The notes under the pieces: generated by a model | The model's database searches: none | Seen by the model: the letters and a program-made list of their open reading frames with translations, nothing else | Told to the model about the DNA's origin: nothing | Translations under genes and position numbers: made by a program | DNA from: Vibrio sp. CDRSL-10 TSBA | GTDB lineage: Bacteria > Pseudomonadota > Gammaproteobacteria > Enterobacterales > Vibrionaceae | Direction: 5' to 3' | DNA: 64,000 bases | Assembly (NCBI GenBank): GCA_039696685.1 | Contig: CP155566.1 | Coordinates: forward strand, 620,001-684,000 | In this document: positions 34,023 to 41,905 of the stretch, piece after piece | Position numbering within the stretch: the first letter of the stretch is position 1 | Layout of the letters: each line of letters begins with the position of its first letter

Positions 34023-34051
34023 AAAAAGCGGTGCCTGGGGCACCGCTTTTT
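34023..34051. terminator. Bidirectional terminator between thrC and grcA
   Basis: Near-symmetric stem AAAAAGCGGTGCC / GGCACCGCTTTTT with a 3-base loop, with A-run before and T-run after, so it can stop both the thr operon and the convergent grcA transcript. Confidence 0.92.
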
Positions 34052-34095
34052 TGCATCTGGGCTTTTTGGCCTGTAACGACCAATTTTATCTGAAA

Positions 34096-34473
34096 TTACA
34101 GCGTTTCTGTAAAAGTACGCGCGATAACGTCGCGTTGCTGCTCTTGGGTCAGAGAGTTAAAACGCACTGCATAGCCGGAAACACGAATCGTCAGCTGTGG
34201 GTATTTGTCCGGATTTTCAACTGCATCCAGCAGGGTTTCGCGTTTCAGGACGTTGACGTTGAGGTGCTGACCGCCTTCGATGCGTGGTGTACGTTCAATC
34301 GCAATTTCACGGCTTTCGAACTGACCCAGTTTGTTTAAAGCGACCACCTGATCCGCTTGATAACCGGCTACAGCGGCAACGCAGCGCGCTTCATTGGCTT
34401 CATTATCGATTAGCCAAATGGAGTTAAGTAGGTCATCATTAGCGGCTTGAGTAATTTGGATACCTTGGATCAT
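34096..34473 (-). CDS. grcA: Autonomous glycyl radical cofactor GrcA
   Basis: A 125-residue spare part for pyruvate formate-lyase: when oxygen cleaves PflB at its radical glycine, GrcA replaces the lost C-terminal piece. The radical glycine lies in [14 protein letters not shown] (residue ~100), and the C-terminal block matches PflB. An activating enzyme (PflA) outside the window would install the radical. Two FNR-type boxes lie 100-165 bases upstream, fitting induction without oxygen. Confidence 0.97.
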   Translation of the reverse strand: MIQGIQITQAANDDLLNSIWLIDNEANEARCVAAVAGYQADQVVALNKLGQFESREIAIERTPRIEGGQHLNVNVLKRETLLDAVENPDKYPQLTIRVSGYAVRFNSLTQEQQRDVIARTFTETL

Positions 34474-34569
34474 TACAATCTCCTAGTTCACTGATAGGGC
34501 ATGAATGGTTGTTAATTTTCAATGCTGGCTGAGCTTGGTATTATATACCCAATATCCATACTTATAGTA

Positions 34570-34583
34570 TTGATTTAGGTCAA
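34570..34583. promoter_or_regulatory. FNR box (near match) upstream of grcA
   Basis: TTGAT-TTAG-GTCAA differs by one base from the FNR consensus TTGATNNNNATCAA. It lies about 97 bases upstream of the grcA start, where an FNR activator could act. Confidence 0.75.
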
Positions 34584-34622
34584 TAAACAACATAAAGCCA
34601 CAATTTAATGGTGGTTAAAGTT

Positions 34623-34636
34623 TTGATTATGATCAA
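34623..34636. promoter_or_regulatory. FNR box (exact consensus) upstream of grcA
   Basis: TTGAT-TATG-ATCAA matches the FNR consensus exactly. It is the more distal of two boxes upstream of grcA; it is also about 165 bases before nfo. Confidence 0.75.
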
Positions 34637-34696
34637 CAAAGCGTTTTAAAACATAGAAATGCTTTTCTGGTCGTAGGTTTTTAAATTTATGTGAGG

Positions 34697-34730
34697 CCTT
34701 GATATGTAGTAATTTTACTACATATCAAGG
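34697..34730. repeat. Perfect 16-bp inverted repeat between grcA and nfo
   Basis: CCTTGATATGTAGTAA and TTACTACATATCAAGG are exact inverted copies around two T. There is no T-run after it on either strand, so it does not look like a standard terminator. It lies 70 bases before nfo and 224 bases from grcA. Confidence 0.8.
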
Positions 34731-34799
34731 TCCTGGCGTGTACTGCCTGACCCGACATCAGGCAGTTAGCAAGTAAAACTGAAAGTGTGTAGTGATTGA

Positions 34800-35675
34800 A
34801 TGACAAACAGTAATACCAACCTGACCGCTAAATTTATCGGCGCGCATGTCTCGGCATCCGGCGGGGTCGATCAGGCTCCGTTGCGGGCGAAAGAGATCGG
34901 TGCCAACGCCTTTGCTCTGTTTACCAAGAACCAGCGTCAGTGGGTGGCCAAGCCGCTGGAAGCATCCACTATCCGGGCATTCAAAGCTAACTGTGCACGG
35001 CTGGGTTTTGCCGCTGAGCACATTTTGCCGCATGACTCTTATCTGATTAACCTGGGCGCACCGGAAGAAGAGAAACTCAATAAGTCGCGCGCTGCTTTTA
35101 TTGACGAGATGGAGCGTTGCCAGCAACTGGGTCTGACGTTGCTCAACTTCCATCCCGGCAGTCATCTGAAACAGGTCAGTGAAAGTGAATGTCTGGCCAC
35201 GATCGCTGAGTCAATCAATCTGGCCCATCAGGCGGTACCGGATGTGATTGCGGTGATTGAGAACACCGCAGGGCAAGGCACTAACCTGGGTTGGAAGTTT
35301 GAACATCTGGCGGAAATCATCGCGCAGGTGGAGGATAAATCGCGGGTCGGTGTGTGCTTAGATACCTGCCATACCTTTGCTGCCGGCTATGATCTGCGCA
35401 GTGCGGAAGCGTGCGAAGCAACCTTTGCTGAATTCGATCGCATTGTTGGTATGCACTATTTAAGGGCAATGCATATTAATGATTCAAAATCGGCCTACGG
35501 CAGCCGGGTAGACCGTCACCACTCGCTGGGGGCGGGAGAGATCGGCTGGAGCTGTTTTGAATACATCGCCAAAGATGCTCGTTTTAATGGTATCCCATTG
35601 ATTTTAGAGACGATCGATCCGGAACTATGGGCAGATGAGATTCAGGCGCTGCGCCATTTTCATCAGCAGGCGTAA
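34800..35675 (+). CDS. nfo: Endonuclease IV (AP endonuclease)
   Basis: Repairs abasic sites by cutting DNA 5' to the lesion. The 291-residue TIM-barrel protein shows the zinc-binding blocks of the family: [12 protein letters not shown] at the start, [10 protein letters not shown] near residue 118, [14 protein letters not shown] near residue 186, [21 protein letters not shown] near 225 in two parts ([15 protein letters not shown]), and ILETIDPE near the end. About ten residues longer at the N-terminus than E. coli Nfo. The upstream ribosome site is weak; no alternative ATG fits better. Confidence 0.95.
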   Translation: MTNSNTNLTAKFIGAHVSASGGVDQAPLRAKEIGANAFALFTKNQRQWVAKPLEASTIRAFKANCARLGFAAEHILPHDSYLINLGAPEEEKLNKSRAAFIDEMERCQQLGLTLLNFHPGSHLKQVSESECLATIAESINLAHQAVPDVIAVIENTAGQGTNLGWKFEHLAEIIAQVEDKSRVGVCLDTCHTFAAGYDLRSAEACEATFAEFDRIVGMHYLRAMHINDSKSAYGSRVDRHHSLGAGEIGWSCFEYIAKDARFNGIPLILETIDPELWADEIQALRHFHQQA

Positions 35676-35804
35676 AATATTCGGCGAATTTCTCTATCTT
35701 GGCATTCTTCTTTCATTACATTTATATGTAGATGATGTTTCATCACTATGATTTGACCCATGCGCACTCGCCGTTGCGTGGCGCATGTTTGAATCGTTGA
35801 TGTT

Positions 35805-35824
35805 TTAGCTAAAGCTTTAGCTAA
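35805..35824. repeat. 20-bp perfect palindrome
   Basis: TTAGCTAAAGCTTTAGCTAA is its own reverse complement. It lies about 45 bases before a small candidate reading frame and 130 bases after nfo. It could be an operator or the stem of a small RNA; nothing in the sequence decides. Confidence 0.7.
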
Positions 35825-35867
35825 TGTTTTAACTAACACATAAAGACACATAAAGAAGGATGCCATT

Positions 35868-36020
35868 ATGCAAGCAGTGACTCGTACCACGCTAACCGCT
35901 ATTTCATGCGCTACGCTAACGACTATTTCACGCGCCGTGCCACGTATGCCGGTGCCAAACCGCCACGTGACCGGTCAGGGTCATCACCGTTCACCGCAAC
36001 CGAGCAGACCCCATCATTAG
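35868..36020 (+). CDS. Candidate small protein, 50 residues, unrecognised
   Basis: An ATG preceded by AAAGAAGGA at 7 bases spacing opens a 50-codon frame rich in Thr, Arg, Pro and His. It starts MQAVTRTTLTAISCATLTTI, where the DNA shows an internal imperfect repeat (ACGCTAACCGCTATTTCATGC / ACGCTAACGACTATTTCACGC, each given here as near copies), and ends GQGHHRSPQPSRPHH. I recognise no family. The good ribosome site and the upstream palindrome favour a real gene; the short length and composition argue caution. Confidence 0.4.
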   Translation: MQAVTRTTLTAISCATLTTISRAVPRMPVPNRHVTGQGHHRSPQPSRPHH

Positions 36021-36120
36021 CTGATGCTTTGGAGCCACACTGAGCCATCGCCGACTGCACTGACGTCTGAAGCAAAATCAGGTTACAATCACCTGCTCAT
36101 TCAGACAGTAAGGAAGGTTT

Positions 36121-36798
36121 ATGGCTCAGTCCCTGACGTGGCACGATGTAATCGGCAACGAAAAACAACAAGAGTATTTTCAGCACACACTGGCGTTTGT
36201 TGAAGCCGAGCGACAGGCCGGCAAAGTCATCTTTCCTCCCGCACACGATGTTTTTAACGCATTTCGTTTCACTGAGTTTGACCAGGTAAAAGTGGTGATT
36301 CTCGGTCAGGATCCTTATCACGGGCCAAATCAGGCTCACGGGTTATGCTTTTCTGTGCAACCCGGTATCAAAACACCGCCATCCCTGGTCAACATCTATA
36401 AAGAACTGGCGCAGGACATTCCCGGTTTTACCATCCCGGCACACGGCTATCTGAAAAGCTGGGCCGAACAGGGCGTATTGCTGCTCAACACGGTATTAAC
36501 CGTCGAGCAGGGCAAGGCTCACTCACACGCCAAAACCGGCTGGGAAACCTTTACCGACCGCGTGATTGATGCGCTCAACCAGCATGGTGACGGCATTGTC
36601 TTTCTGTTGTGGGGCTCTCATGCGCAGAAAAAAGGCAGCATGATTGACCGTCAGCGCCATCATGTGCTGACCGCGCCGCACCCGTCGCCGTTATCTGCCC
36701 ACCGTGGCTTTTTCGGCTCCGGACATTTTTCTAAAACCAATCAAATACTTGAGCAGCAAGGTTTAGCGCCAATCGACTGGCAGCCACACGCTGAGTGA
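36121..36798 (+). CDS. ung: Uracil-DNA glycosylase (family 1)
   Basis: Removes uracil from DNA as the first step of base excision repair. Of 225 residues, the family motifs are all present: water-activating loop [18 protein letters not shown] (Asp and Tyr-His, residue ~60), [14 protein letters not shown] (Asn, residue ~120), and the DNA-intercalation loop [13 protein letters not shown] (His-Pro-Ser, residue ~185). Start at ATG 36121 follows AAGGA. It neighbours nfo, the next enzyme of the same repair route, but with a 445-base gap. Confidence 0.97.
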   Translation: MAQSLTWHDVIGNEKQQEYFQHTLAFVEAERQAGKVIFPPAHDVFNAFRFTEFDQVKVVILGQDPYHGPNQAHGLCFSVQPGIKTPPSLVNIYKELAQDIPGFTIPAHGYLKSWAEQGVLLLNTVLTVEQGKAHSHAKTGWETFTDRVIDALNQHGDGIVFLLWGSHAQKKGSMIDRQRHHVLTAPHPSPLSAHRGFFGSGHFSKTNQILEQQGLAPIDWQPHAE

Positions 36799-36875
36799 GT
36801 TGGGTAAGATATCGCGTTCGGGCGATAATTGCGTTTTTTTCGACCAGAATCAAAGCGTGCCCCGGCTTCCTTATA

Positions 36876-36898
36876 TACACTTACTTTAAGTAAGTGTA
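36876..36898. promoter_or_regulatory. 11-bp inverted repeat just upstream of the hemerythrin gene
   Basis: TACACTTACTT-T-AAGTAAGTGTA is an exact inverted repeat with a one-base centre, ending 13 bases before the ATG at 36912. Its position over the translation start region suggests an operator or an RNA hairpin that covers the ribosome site. Confidence 0.65.
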
Positions 36899-36911
36899 CG
36901 GGAGACACACT

Positions 36912-37463
36912 ATGATGATTGAGAGAATCAGACGCGAACACGGTTACATGACACGGCTACTGGCGATTTTGCGTAACAAGCTGCAATTGCTTAAGGATGA
37001 GCAGCCAATCAACTACAGCCTGGTCAAAGAGATCGTCGATTACCTGGCGACACATTCTGAAACGGTGCATCACCCGAAAGAAGATATTCTTTACCGCTAT
37101 TACATGGACCATTACGGTGATAACCAATCGGTAGAGGATCTGGAGAAAGAGCACGTACGTCTGGCTGAGCAAACCCATGCGTTTGTCGATGTGGTTGAAA
37201 TGATTCTGCAGGACGCGGTGGTGCCGCAGGATGTATTTATCGAAAAAATGGAAGGCTTTATTAGCGCCCAGCGTCGCCATATGGAGCTGGAAGAGCAGTC
37301 CATTTTACCGCTCATCAGTCGCACCTTTAACGTCGAAGACTGGCAGAAAGTGGAAGAGCAATGGAGCCAGAATGAGGATGATCCGGTGTTTGGTGAAACC
37401 ATAGCCGATCGCTTCACTCAGCTGGCGCGCCGGGTACGTAAAAGCGAATCCGAATGCACCTGA
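36912..37463 (+). CDS. Hemerythrin (HHE cation-binding) domain protein
   Basis: A 183-residue four-helix protein with His/Glu ligands in the hemerythrin-like order: REHGY near residue 7, HSETVHHPKEDILY near residue 52, EKEHVRLAEQ near residue 80 and RRHMELEEQSILP near 120. It should bind a di-iron centre and may sense or scavenge oxygen, nitric oxide or iron. An in-frame GTG at 36894 lies inside the inverted repeat; the ATG at 36912 has GGGAG at 7 bases spacing. It ends at a bidirectional terminator. Confidence 0.9.
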   Translation: MMIERIRREHGYMTRLLAILRNKLQLLKDEQPINYSLVKEIVDYLATHSETVHHPKEDILYRYYMDHYGDNQSVEDLEKEHVRLAEQTHAFVDVVEMILQDAVVPQDVFIEKMEGFISAQRRHMELEEQSILPLISRTFNVEDWQKVEEQWSQNEDDPVFGETIADRFTQLARRVRKSESECT

Positions 37464-37508
37464 TTGGCTAAGGCCGTTTGGTTGTAGCCCGGCTACAGCC
37501 GGATACTA

Positions 37509-37532
37509 AAAAGGCACCCTAGGGTGCCTTTT
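37509..37532. terminator. Bidirectional terminator between hemerythrin and DUF3545 genes
   Basis: AAAAGGCACCCT / AGGGTGCCTTTT is a perfect 24-bp palindrome with A-run and T-run ends, placed between two convergent genes. Confidence 0.9.
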
Positions 37533-37554
37533 ACGTCTCACTGGTTAAACTACA

Positions 37555-37734
37555 TCAAAGTTTGAGTTCATCAAGTTCCAGACATACGTCCATGTCGAGC
37601 AGCTCTTTTTCCAGACGCTTTTTATCGCGAATGGCTTCGATCTCCCGCCACATTCGTTTGGCCGGTTTCGCACGGGTAGTGCGAATCTTGGTGATTTCCC
37701 TATCCAACATTTCATCAAAGTGCAAGTCATCCAT
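37555..37734 (-). CDS. DUF3545 family small protein
   Basis: A 59-residue charged protein, MDDLHFDEMLDREITK at the start and REIEAIRDKKRLEKELLDMD in the middle, predicted mainly helical. It fits the DUF3545 family seen in vibrios and relatives, function unknown. A TTG at 37740 is in frame, but the ATG at 37734 has GAGG 8 bases upstream. It is convergent with the hemerythrin gene. Confidence 0.85.
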   Translation of the reverse strand: MDDLHFDEMLDREITKIRTTRAKPAKRMWREIEAIRDKKRLEKELLDMDVCLELDELKL

Positions 37735-38429
37735 AATCAAGCCTCATTGTTGTTGTCATCTCGCCATGAGTGCTGTCTAAATAGCACGTTTAGCCTCAGG
37801 CTAACTTTGATTTATTTCTCATTTGTTGCGTTTCGATGAATATTAAATGTGGTTTTTGTCTGAAATTCACAATTCCCATCGATTGCGATGAGCAAAAAAG
37901 CAGCACTTGGAGTCACGCAAACGATAAAATGGTCTGGCAAGGTTGTTAAAAAGGTGTTGAAGAGTTCGTGCGACAATCTATGGTTGGTGGTTTTTTGTGC
38001 GCTTGATTTAAAATTATGACTTTTTACTGACAAAATAACGTCGCTCTGCGCCTTATCCCTTTATTCTCAATGGATGAGATTGATTTTATGCAACCAGGCT
38101 TTTATGCTGTGTTTTTATCCTGATATGTTGCGCAATTGCTGGTCTATTGTTCTGACTTTGTGTTGTTTTTGATTGGTAACGTGTTAATGGATGGTGATTG
38201 TATAGTAAAAAATAACAACAAAATGCGTATGGTTGCATATTGATTTTTGCTATTGCAGCCTGCATTATCCGCCCGTCAAAAATTCGCTGATTTATTCTAC
38301 TGGTCATCCCGACCGCGGAAATCACAACAAACGTATGCCATAACTCTGATAATTTCGCTGTTTGCGAAGATACGTTTGTGGTGCTGACGATCGGCTCAGA
38401 TTAGCGCAATCACTCTACGAGAGGTTCTT
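37735..38429. other. Long AT-rich intergenic region before the AgcS symporter gene
   Basis: About 695 bases without a convincing gene. The longest minus-strand frames (about 70-79 codons) lack ribosome sites and protein-like composition. It must carry the promoters for the DUF3545 gene (minus) and the symporter (plus). I cannot name an operator in it. Confidence 0.55.
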
Positions 38430-39854
38430 GTGACAGACTTAATTAATTTGATGAACGATCTGCTTTGGGGATCGATTCTGGTTTATCTGCTGGTGGGTGT
38501 GGGCATTTACTTCACACTGCGTTTAGGTTTCATTCAGTTCCGTCATTTCGGCCACATGTTCTCAGTACTGAAGAACAGCCGCAAAGAGGACAAAGCTGGT
38601 ATTTCTTCTTTCCAAGCCCTTTGTACCAGTCTGGCTGCTCGTGTCGGTACAGGTAACATGGCGGGTGTCGCTGTGGCGCTGACCATGGGTGGTCCGGGTG
38701 CGATTTTCTGGATGTGGATGACGGCGATGCTGGGCATGGCGACCTCATTTGCAGAAAGCACTCTGGCGCAGCTGTACAAAACCCGTGATAAAGACGGCAA
38801 CTACCGCGGTGGTCCGGCTTACTACATGGAAAAAGGCCTGGGCATGCGCTGGATGGGTGTCCTGTTCTCTATCTTCCTGATGATCGCGTTTGGTCTGGTA
38901 TTCAACGCCGTACAGGCGAACTCGATCACTAACGCAATGACCACCGCATTTGGTTTTGAACCACTGCATATCGGTGTGGTGATTGTGATCCTGTCAGCGT
39001 TTGTTATCTTCGGTGGTATCCGTAAGATTGCCCGCACTGCAGAAATCATCGTACCGTTTATGGCACTGGCTTATGTCGGCATCGCGCTGTTCGTCATGGT
39101 GATGAACATTGAGAAGCTGCCAGCGGTACTGACTCTGGTTATCAAGAGTGCGTTCGGCTATGAACAGGCGGCGGCTGGTGGTCTGGGCTACGCGATTGCA
39201 CAGGCAATGATCAATGGTGTGAAACGCGGTCTGTTCTCAAACGAAGCCGGTATGGGTTCTGCGCCTAACGCGGCAGCAACGGCAACGCCGTACCCGCCAC
39301 ACCCGGCTTCACAGGGTTATGTACAGATGCTGGGTGTGTTCGTTGACACCATCGTTATCTGTTCAGCGACTGTGGCTATCATTCTGATGTCTGGTGAATA
39401 CGTGCCGCACGGCGATGTGACCGGTATCGAACTGACTCAGCGCGCACTGAGCTCGCAAGTGGGCAGCTGGGGTAGCATCTTTATCGCCATGGCGATCTTC
39501 TTCTTCGCCTTTACCTCAATCATCGCTAACTACTCATACGCTGAGACGAACCTTATCTTCCTTGAGCACAACAACAAGAAAGGTCTGGCTATCTTCCGTA
39601 TTGTGTTCCTGGGTATGGTGATGTTTGGTTCACTGGCGACCCTGCCAACCGTATGGTCGATGGCAGACGTGTCGATGGGTATGATGGCGATTGTTAACCT
39701 GGTGGCGATTTTGCTGCTGTCTGGCATCGTGATTAAGCTGGCGAAAGACTACAACCGTCAGTTGAAAGCGGGCAAAGTGCCGACCTTTGATGCCAATGAA
39801 TACCCTGAGCTGAAATCTCAGCTGGAAGACGGTATCTGGGATAACAATAAGTAA
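38430..39854 (+). CDS. Alanine/glycine:cation symporter (AgcS family)
   Basis: Inner-membrane symporter that takes up alanine or glycine with Na+ (or H+). The 474-residue protein has about eleven hydrophobic segments and the AgcS blocks AARVGTGNMAGVAVAL (residue ~70) and GVKRGLFSNEAGMGSAPNAAA in two parts (GLFSNEAGMGSAPNAA, residue ~270). The start is the GTG at 38430 with GAGAGG upstream; the first residues are then (M)TDLINLMND. It is followed by its own terminator. Substrate preference within the family is not shown by the sequence. Confidence 0.93.
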   Translation: MTDLINLMNDLLWGSILVYLLVGVGIYFTLRLGFIQFRHFGHMFSVLKNSRKEDKAGISSFQALCTSLAARVGTGNMAGVAVALTMGGPGAIFWMWMTAMLGMATSFAESTLAQLYKTRDKDGNYRGGPAYYMEKGLGMRWMGVLFSIFLMIAFGLVFNAVQANSITNAMTTAFGFEPLHIGVVIVILSAFVIFGGIRKIARTAEIIVPFMALAYVGIALFVMVMNIEKLPAVLTLVIKSAFGYEQAAAGGLGYAIAQAMINGVKRGLFSNEAGMGSAPNAAATATPYPPHPASQGYVQMLGVFVDTIVICSATVAIILMSGEYVPHGDVTGIELTQRALSSQVGSWGSIFIAMAIFFFAFTSIIANYSYAETNLIFLEHNNKKGLAIFRIVFLGMVMFGSLATLPTVWSMADVSMGMMAIVNLVAILLLSGIVIKLAKDYNRQLKAGKVPTFDANEYPELKSQLEDGIWDNNK

Positions 39855-39916
39855 TCGCAGGACAATCAGTCTTCAACAGCTCACGGTGATAAGATTGTAC
39901 CGATAGCTATGATTGG

Positions 39917-39948
39917 AAAAGCCATGCAGACAATGCATGGCTTTTTTT
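39917..39948 (+). terminator. Terminator after the AgcS symporter gene
   Basis: Stem AGCCATGCA / TGCATGGCT with a 5-base loop followed by seven T. Confidence 0.92.
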
Positions 39949-39985
39949 GTAGGCTATAGCCAAAGAAAACAACTAGGATATGATT

Positions 39986-40762
39986 ATGCTGATTGTGGTA
40001 TCACCAGCCAAAACGCTTGACTATGAGTCACCGCTACCGAGTGAACGTTACACCCAGCCGGAGCTGACCGAGCATTCCAAGCAGCTGATTGAGGTTTGCC
40101 GCAAGCTGACCCCGGCCGACATCTCTGAGCTGATGAAGGTCAGTGATAAAATTGCCGGCCTCAACGTGGCACGCTTTGCCGAGTGGAGCGAAACATTTAC
40201 CACTGATAACGCCCGTCAGGCTATCTTTGCGTTTAAAGGTGATGTCTACACCGGTCTGGAAGCGGAAACACTGAGCGAAGATGACCTGAGTTATGCCCAG
40301 AGCCATCTGCGCATGCTCTCTGGCCTTTACGGTCTGCTCAAGCCGCTTGATCTGATGCAGCCATACCGTCTGGAGATGGGCACCAAGTTGGCGAATGAAC
40401 GCGGCAGCAACCTGTATCAGTTCTGGGGTAACATCATCACCGACAAGCTGAATGAGGCGCTCAGCGAGCAGGGCGATAATGTGTTGATCAATCTCGCGTC
40501 CAACGAGTACTTTAAGGCGGTGAAGCCGAAAGCGCTGGATGCACAGATCATCACTCCGGTATTCAAAGACTGCAAGAACGGTCAGTACAAGGTGATCAGC
40601 TTCTACGCTAAAAAAGCGCGTGGCATGATGGCACGCTATATTATTGAAAACCGCATTGAATCGGTGAAGCAGCTCGAAGCCTTTGATACGGCAGGCTACT
40701 ATTTTGCCGCGGATGAATCGACGCCGACCGAACTGGTATTCAAACGCGAAGAGCAGGCTTAA
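39986..40762 (+). CDS. yaaA: Peroxide stress protein YaaA
   Basis: YaaA (DUF328) family protein, which in E. coli lowers free intracellular iron during hydrogen peroxide stress and thereby limits DNA damage. It begins [18 protein letters not shown], matching the family start, and carries [22 protein letters not shown] near residue 110 in two parts ([20 protein letters not shown]). The ATG at 39986 gives 258 residues; an ATG at 39980 is in frame but closer than useful to the AGGA. It heads a short run with the DUF5363-like gene and tatD. Confidence 0.95.
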   Translation: MLIVVSPAKTLDYESPLPSERYTQPELTEHSKQLIEVCRKLTPADISELMKVSDKIAGLNVARFAEWSETFTTDNARQAIFAFKGDVYTGLEAETLSEDDLSYAQSHLRMLSGLYGLLKPLDLMQPYRLEMGTKLANERGSNLYQFWGNIITDKLNEALSEQGDNVLINLASNEYFKAVKPKALDAQIITPVFKDCKNGQYKVISFYAKKARGMMARYIIENRIESVKQLEAFDTAGYYFAADESTPTELVFKREEQA

Positions 40763-40785
40763 TTAACGCCGCAAGAGGGCAGAGT

Positions 40786-40923
40786 ATGATGGCATGGTTT
40801 AAAAAGTGGCTGGCGCGTTATGATGCCTGGTGTGTCAGCATGGGACTGACGCCGGAGCAGAAACGCTGTTGTGTGCCGTATCGTAAAGACCCGGTCCATG
40901 AGCGCAGCCGTGACGACGCCTGA
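40786..40923 (+). CDS. Small protein, DUF5363-like, 45 residues
   Basis: A 45-residue frame starting MMAWFKKWLARYDAWCVSMG with LTPEQKRCCVPYRKDP after it. I recall this pattern (Trp-rich amphipathic start, then a CVPYRKDP tail) from the DUF5363 small proteins of vibrios and relatives. AAGAGGG precedes the start by about 8 bases. Its last 26 bases overlap the start of the TatD gene in another frame, so translation of the two is likely coupled. Function unknown. It is below the length usually reported. Confidence 0.7.
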   Translation: MMAWFKKWLARYDAWCVSMGLTPEQKRCCVPYRKDPVHERSRDDA

Positions 40924-41719
40924 GTATCCGCTGTTTGATACTCACTGTCATTTTGATTTCGATGCCTTCGCGGCGCATTTTGCCGACGAACTGGCTTTGG
41001 CATCACAGCAGGGTGTGCAACGCATTCTGATCCCTTCTATCGGCCGGCAAAACTGGCAGCGGGTGGCGACACTCGCTGCTGATTATCCGGACCACATCTA
41101 TTATGCACTGGGCTACCACCCTTATTTCTTAGCTTCGGCCGGTTTAAATCCGTTACATAACCTTGAGCTGGCGCTCGACGCCCGCAGTTCTTCCTGTGTC
41201 GCTGTGGGAGAAGTGGGGCTGGACGCTATGGTGGATATTGACGCCAAGGTGCAGGAAACGCTGTTACTCGGCCAACTGGCGTTAGCCCAAGCGGCAGGCT
41301 TGCCTGTCGTGCTGCACAGCCGCAAAACCCATAACCGTTTATTGCAACTGCTCAAGCAGACACGCTTTCAGGGCGGTGGCGTGTTACACGCGTTCTCCGG
41401 CAGTGAGCAGGAAGCGCGTCAGTTTATCGATCTGGGCTTTAAAATCGGTGTTGGCGGCGGAATTACCTATCCGCGCGCCAACAAAACCCGGCGTACCATT
41501 TCTGCTCTGCCACTTGAGCATTTAGTGCTCGAAACTGATGCGCCTGATATGCCTTTATGCGGATATCAGGGCCACAACAACCATCCCTGCCGTTTGCCTC
41601 TGGTATTGAACGAACTGGTTCTGCTGCGAAAAGAGGATAAGCAAACGGTTGCTAGTACAGTTTGGAAAAACAGCAATTTGCTCTTTTCTATTTGTGAAAG
41701 AATCCCAACGGAAATGTAG
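40898..41719 (+). CDS. TatD-family metal-dependent hydrolase, YjjV type
   Basis: TIM-barrel metal hydrolase of the TatD family (DNase or related phosphoesterase); the metal-binding HxH is in LFDTHCHFDFD near residue 15, further ligands in GEVGLDAM (~105), LHSRKTHN (~145), HAFSGSE (~170) and ETDAPDMP (~215). The start at ATG 40898 gives 273 residues; the frame is open further upstream, but that part overlaps the small gene before it. The closest E. coli relative by position is yjjV, which also lies near the deo operon. Confidence 0.9.
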   Translation: MSAAVTTPEYPLFDTHCHFDFDAFAAHFADELALASQQGVQRILIPSIGRQNWQRVATLAADYPDHIYYALGYHPYFLASAGLNPLHNLELALDARSSSCVAVGEVGLDAMVDIDAKVQETLLLGQLALAQAAGLPVVLHSRKTHNRLLQLLKQTRFQGGGVLHAFSGSEQEARQFIDLGFKIGVGGGITYPRANKTRRTISALPLEHLVLETDAPDMPLCGYQGHNNHPCRLPLVLNELVLLRKEDKQTVASTVWKNSNLLFSICERIPTEM

Positions 41720-41724
41720 TACGA

Positions 41725-41743
41725 TTGTCACATTTAGTGACAA
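41725..41743. promoter_or_regulatory. Palindrome upstream of nupC
   Basis: TTGTCAC-ATTTA-GTGACAA is an exact 7-bp inverted repeat with a 5-base centre, 162 bases before nupC. It sits next to a CRP-like site, an arrangement reminiscent of CRP/CytR control of nucleoside genes; the binding protein is not known. Confidence 0.6.
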
Positions 41744-41745
41744 AA

Positions 41746-41763
41746 TGGTGATTAAAGTCACAT
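41746..41763. promoter_or_regulatory. CRP-like site upstream of nupC
   Basis: GTGA-TTAAAG-TCAC matches the CRP core GTGA-N6-TCAC exactly. Nucleoside transporter genes are commonly activated by cAMP-CRP. Confidence 0.65.
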
Positions 41764-41905
41764 ATTGAAATGAACAAGCAGTGAATCTTATTAGAAAGTG
41801 TGAAGGGTGCATTACTTTATGGATCTAGGGGTGAGTATAATTGCCACGCTTTTGAGCTCCATTTTGTTACACGCCAACAATAAACTTATAAGGAAGTCAT
41901 AAACT

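Noticed and set aside
35663..35890. Minus-strand open frame of 75 codons downstream of nfo
   Set aside because: Poor composition, no ribosome site, and it covers the palindrome and the better plus-strand candidate.
37812..38325. Two minus-strand open frames of 73-79 codons before the AgcS gene
   Set aside because: No ribosome site, no recognisable pattern; typical chance frames in AT-rich intergenic DNA.
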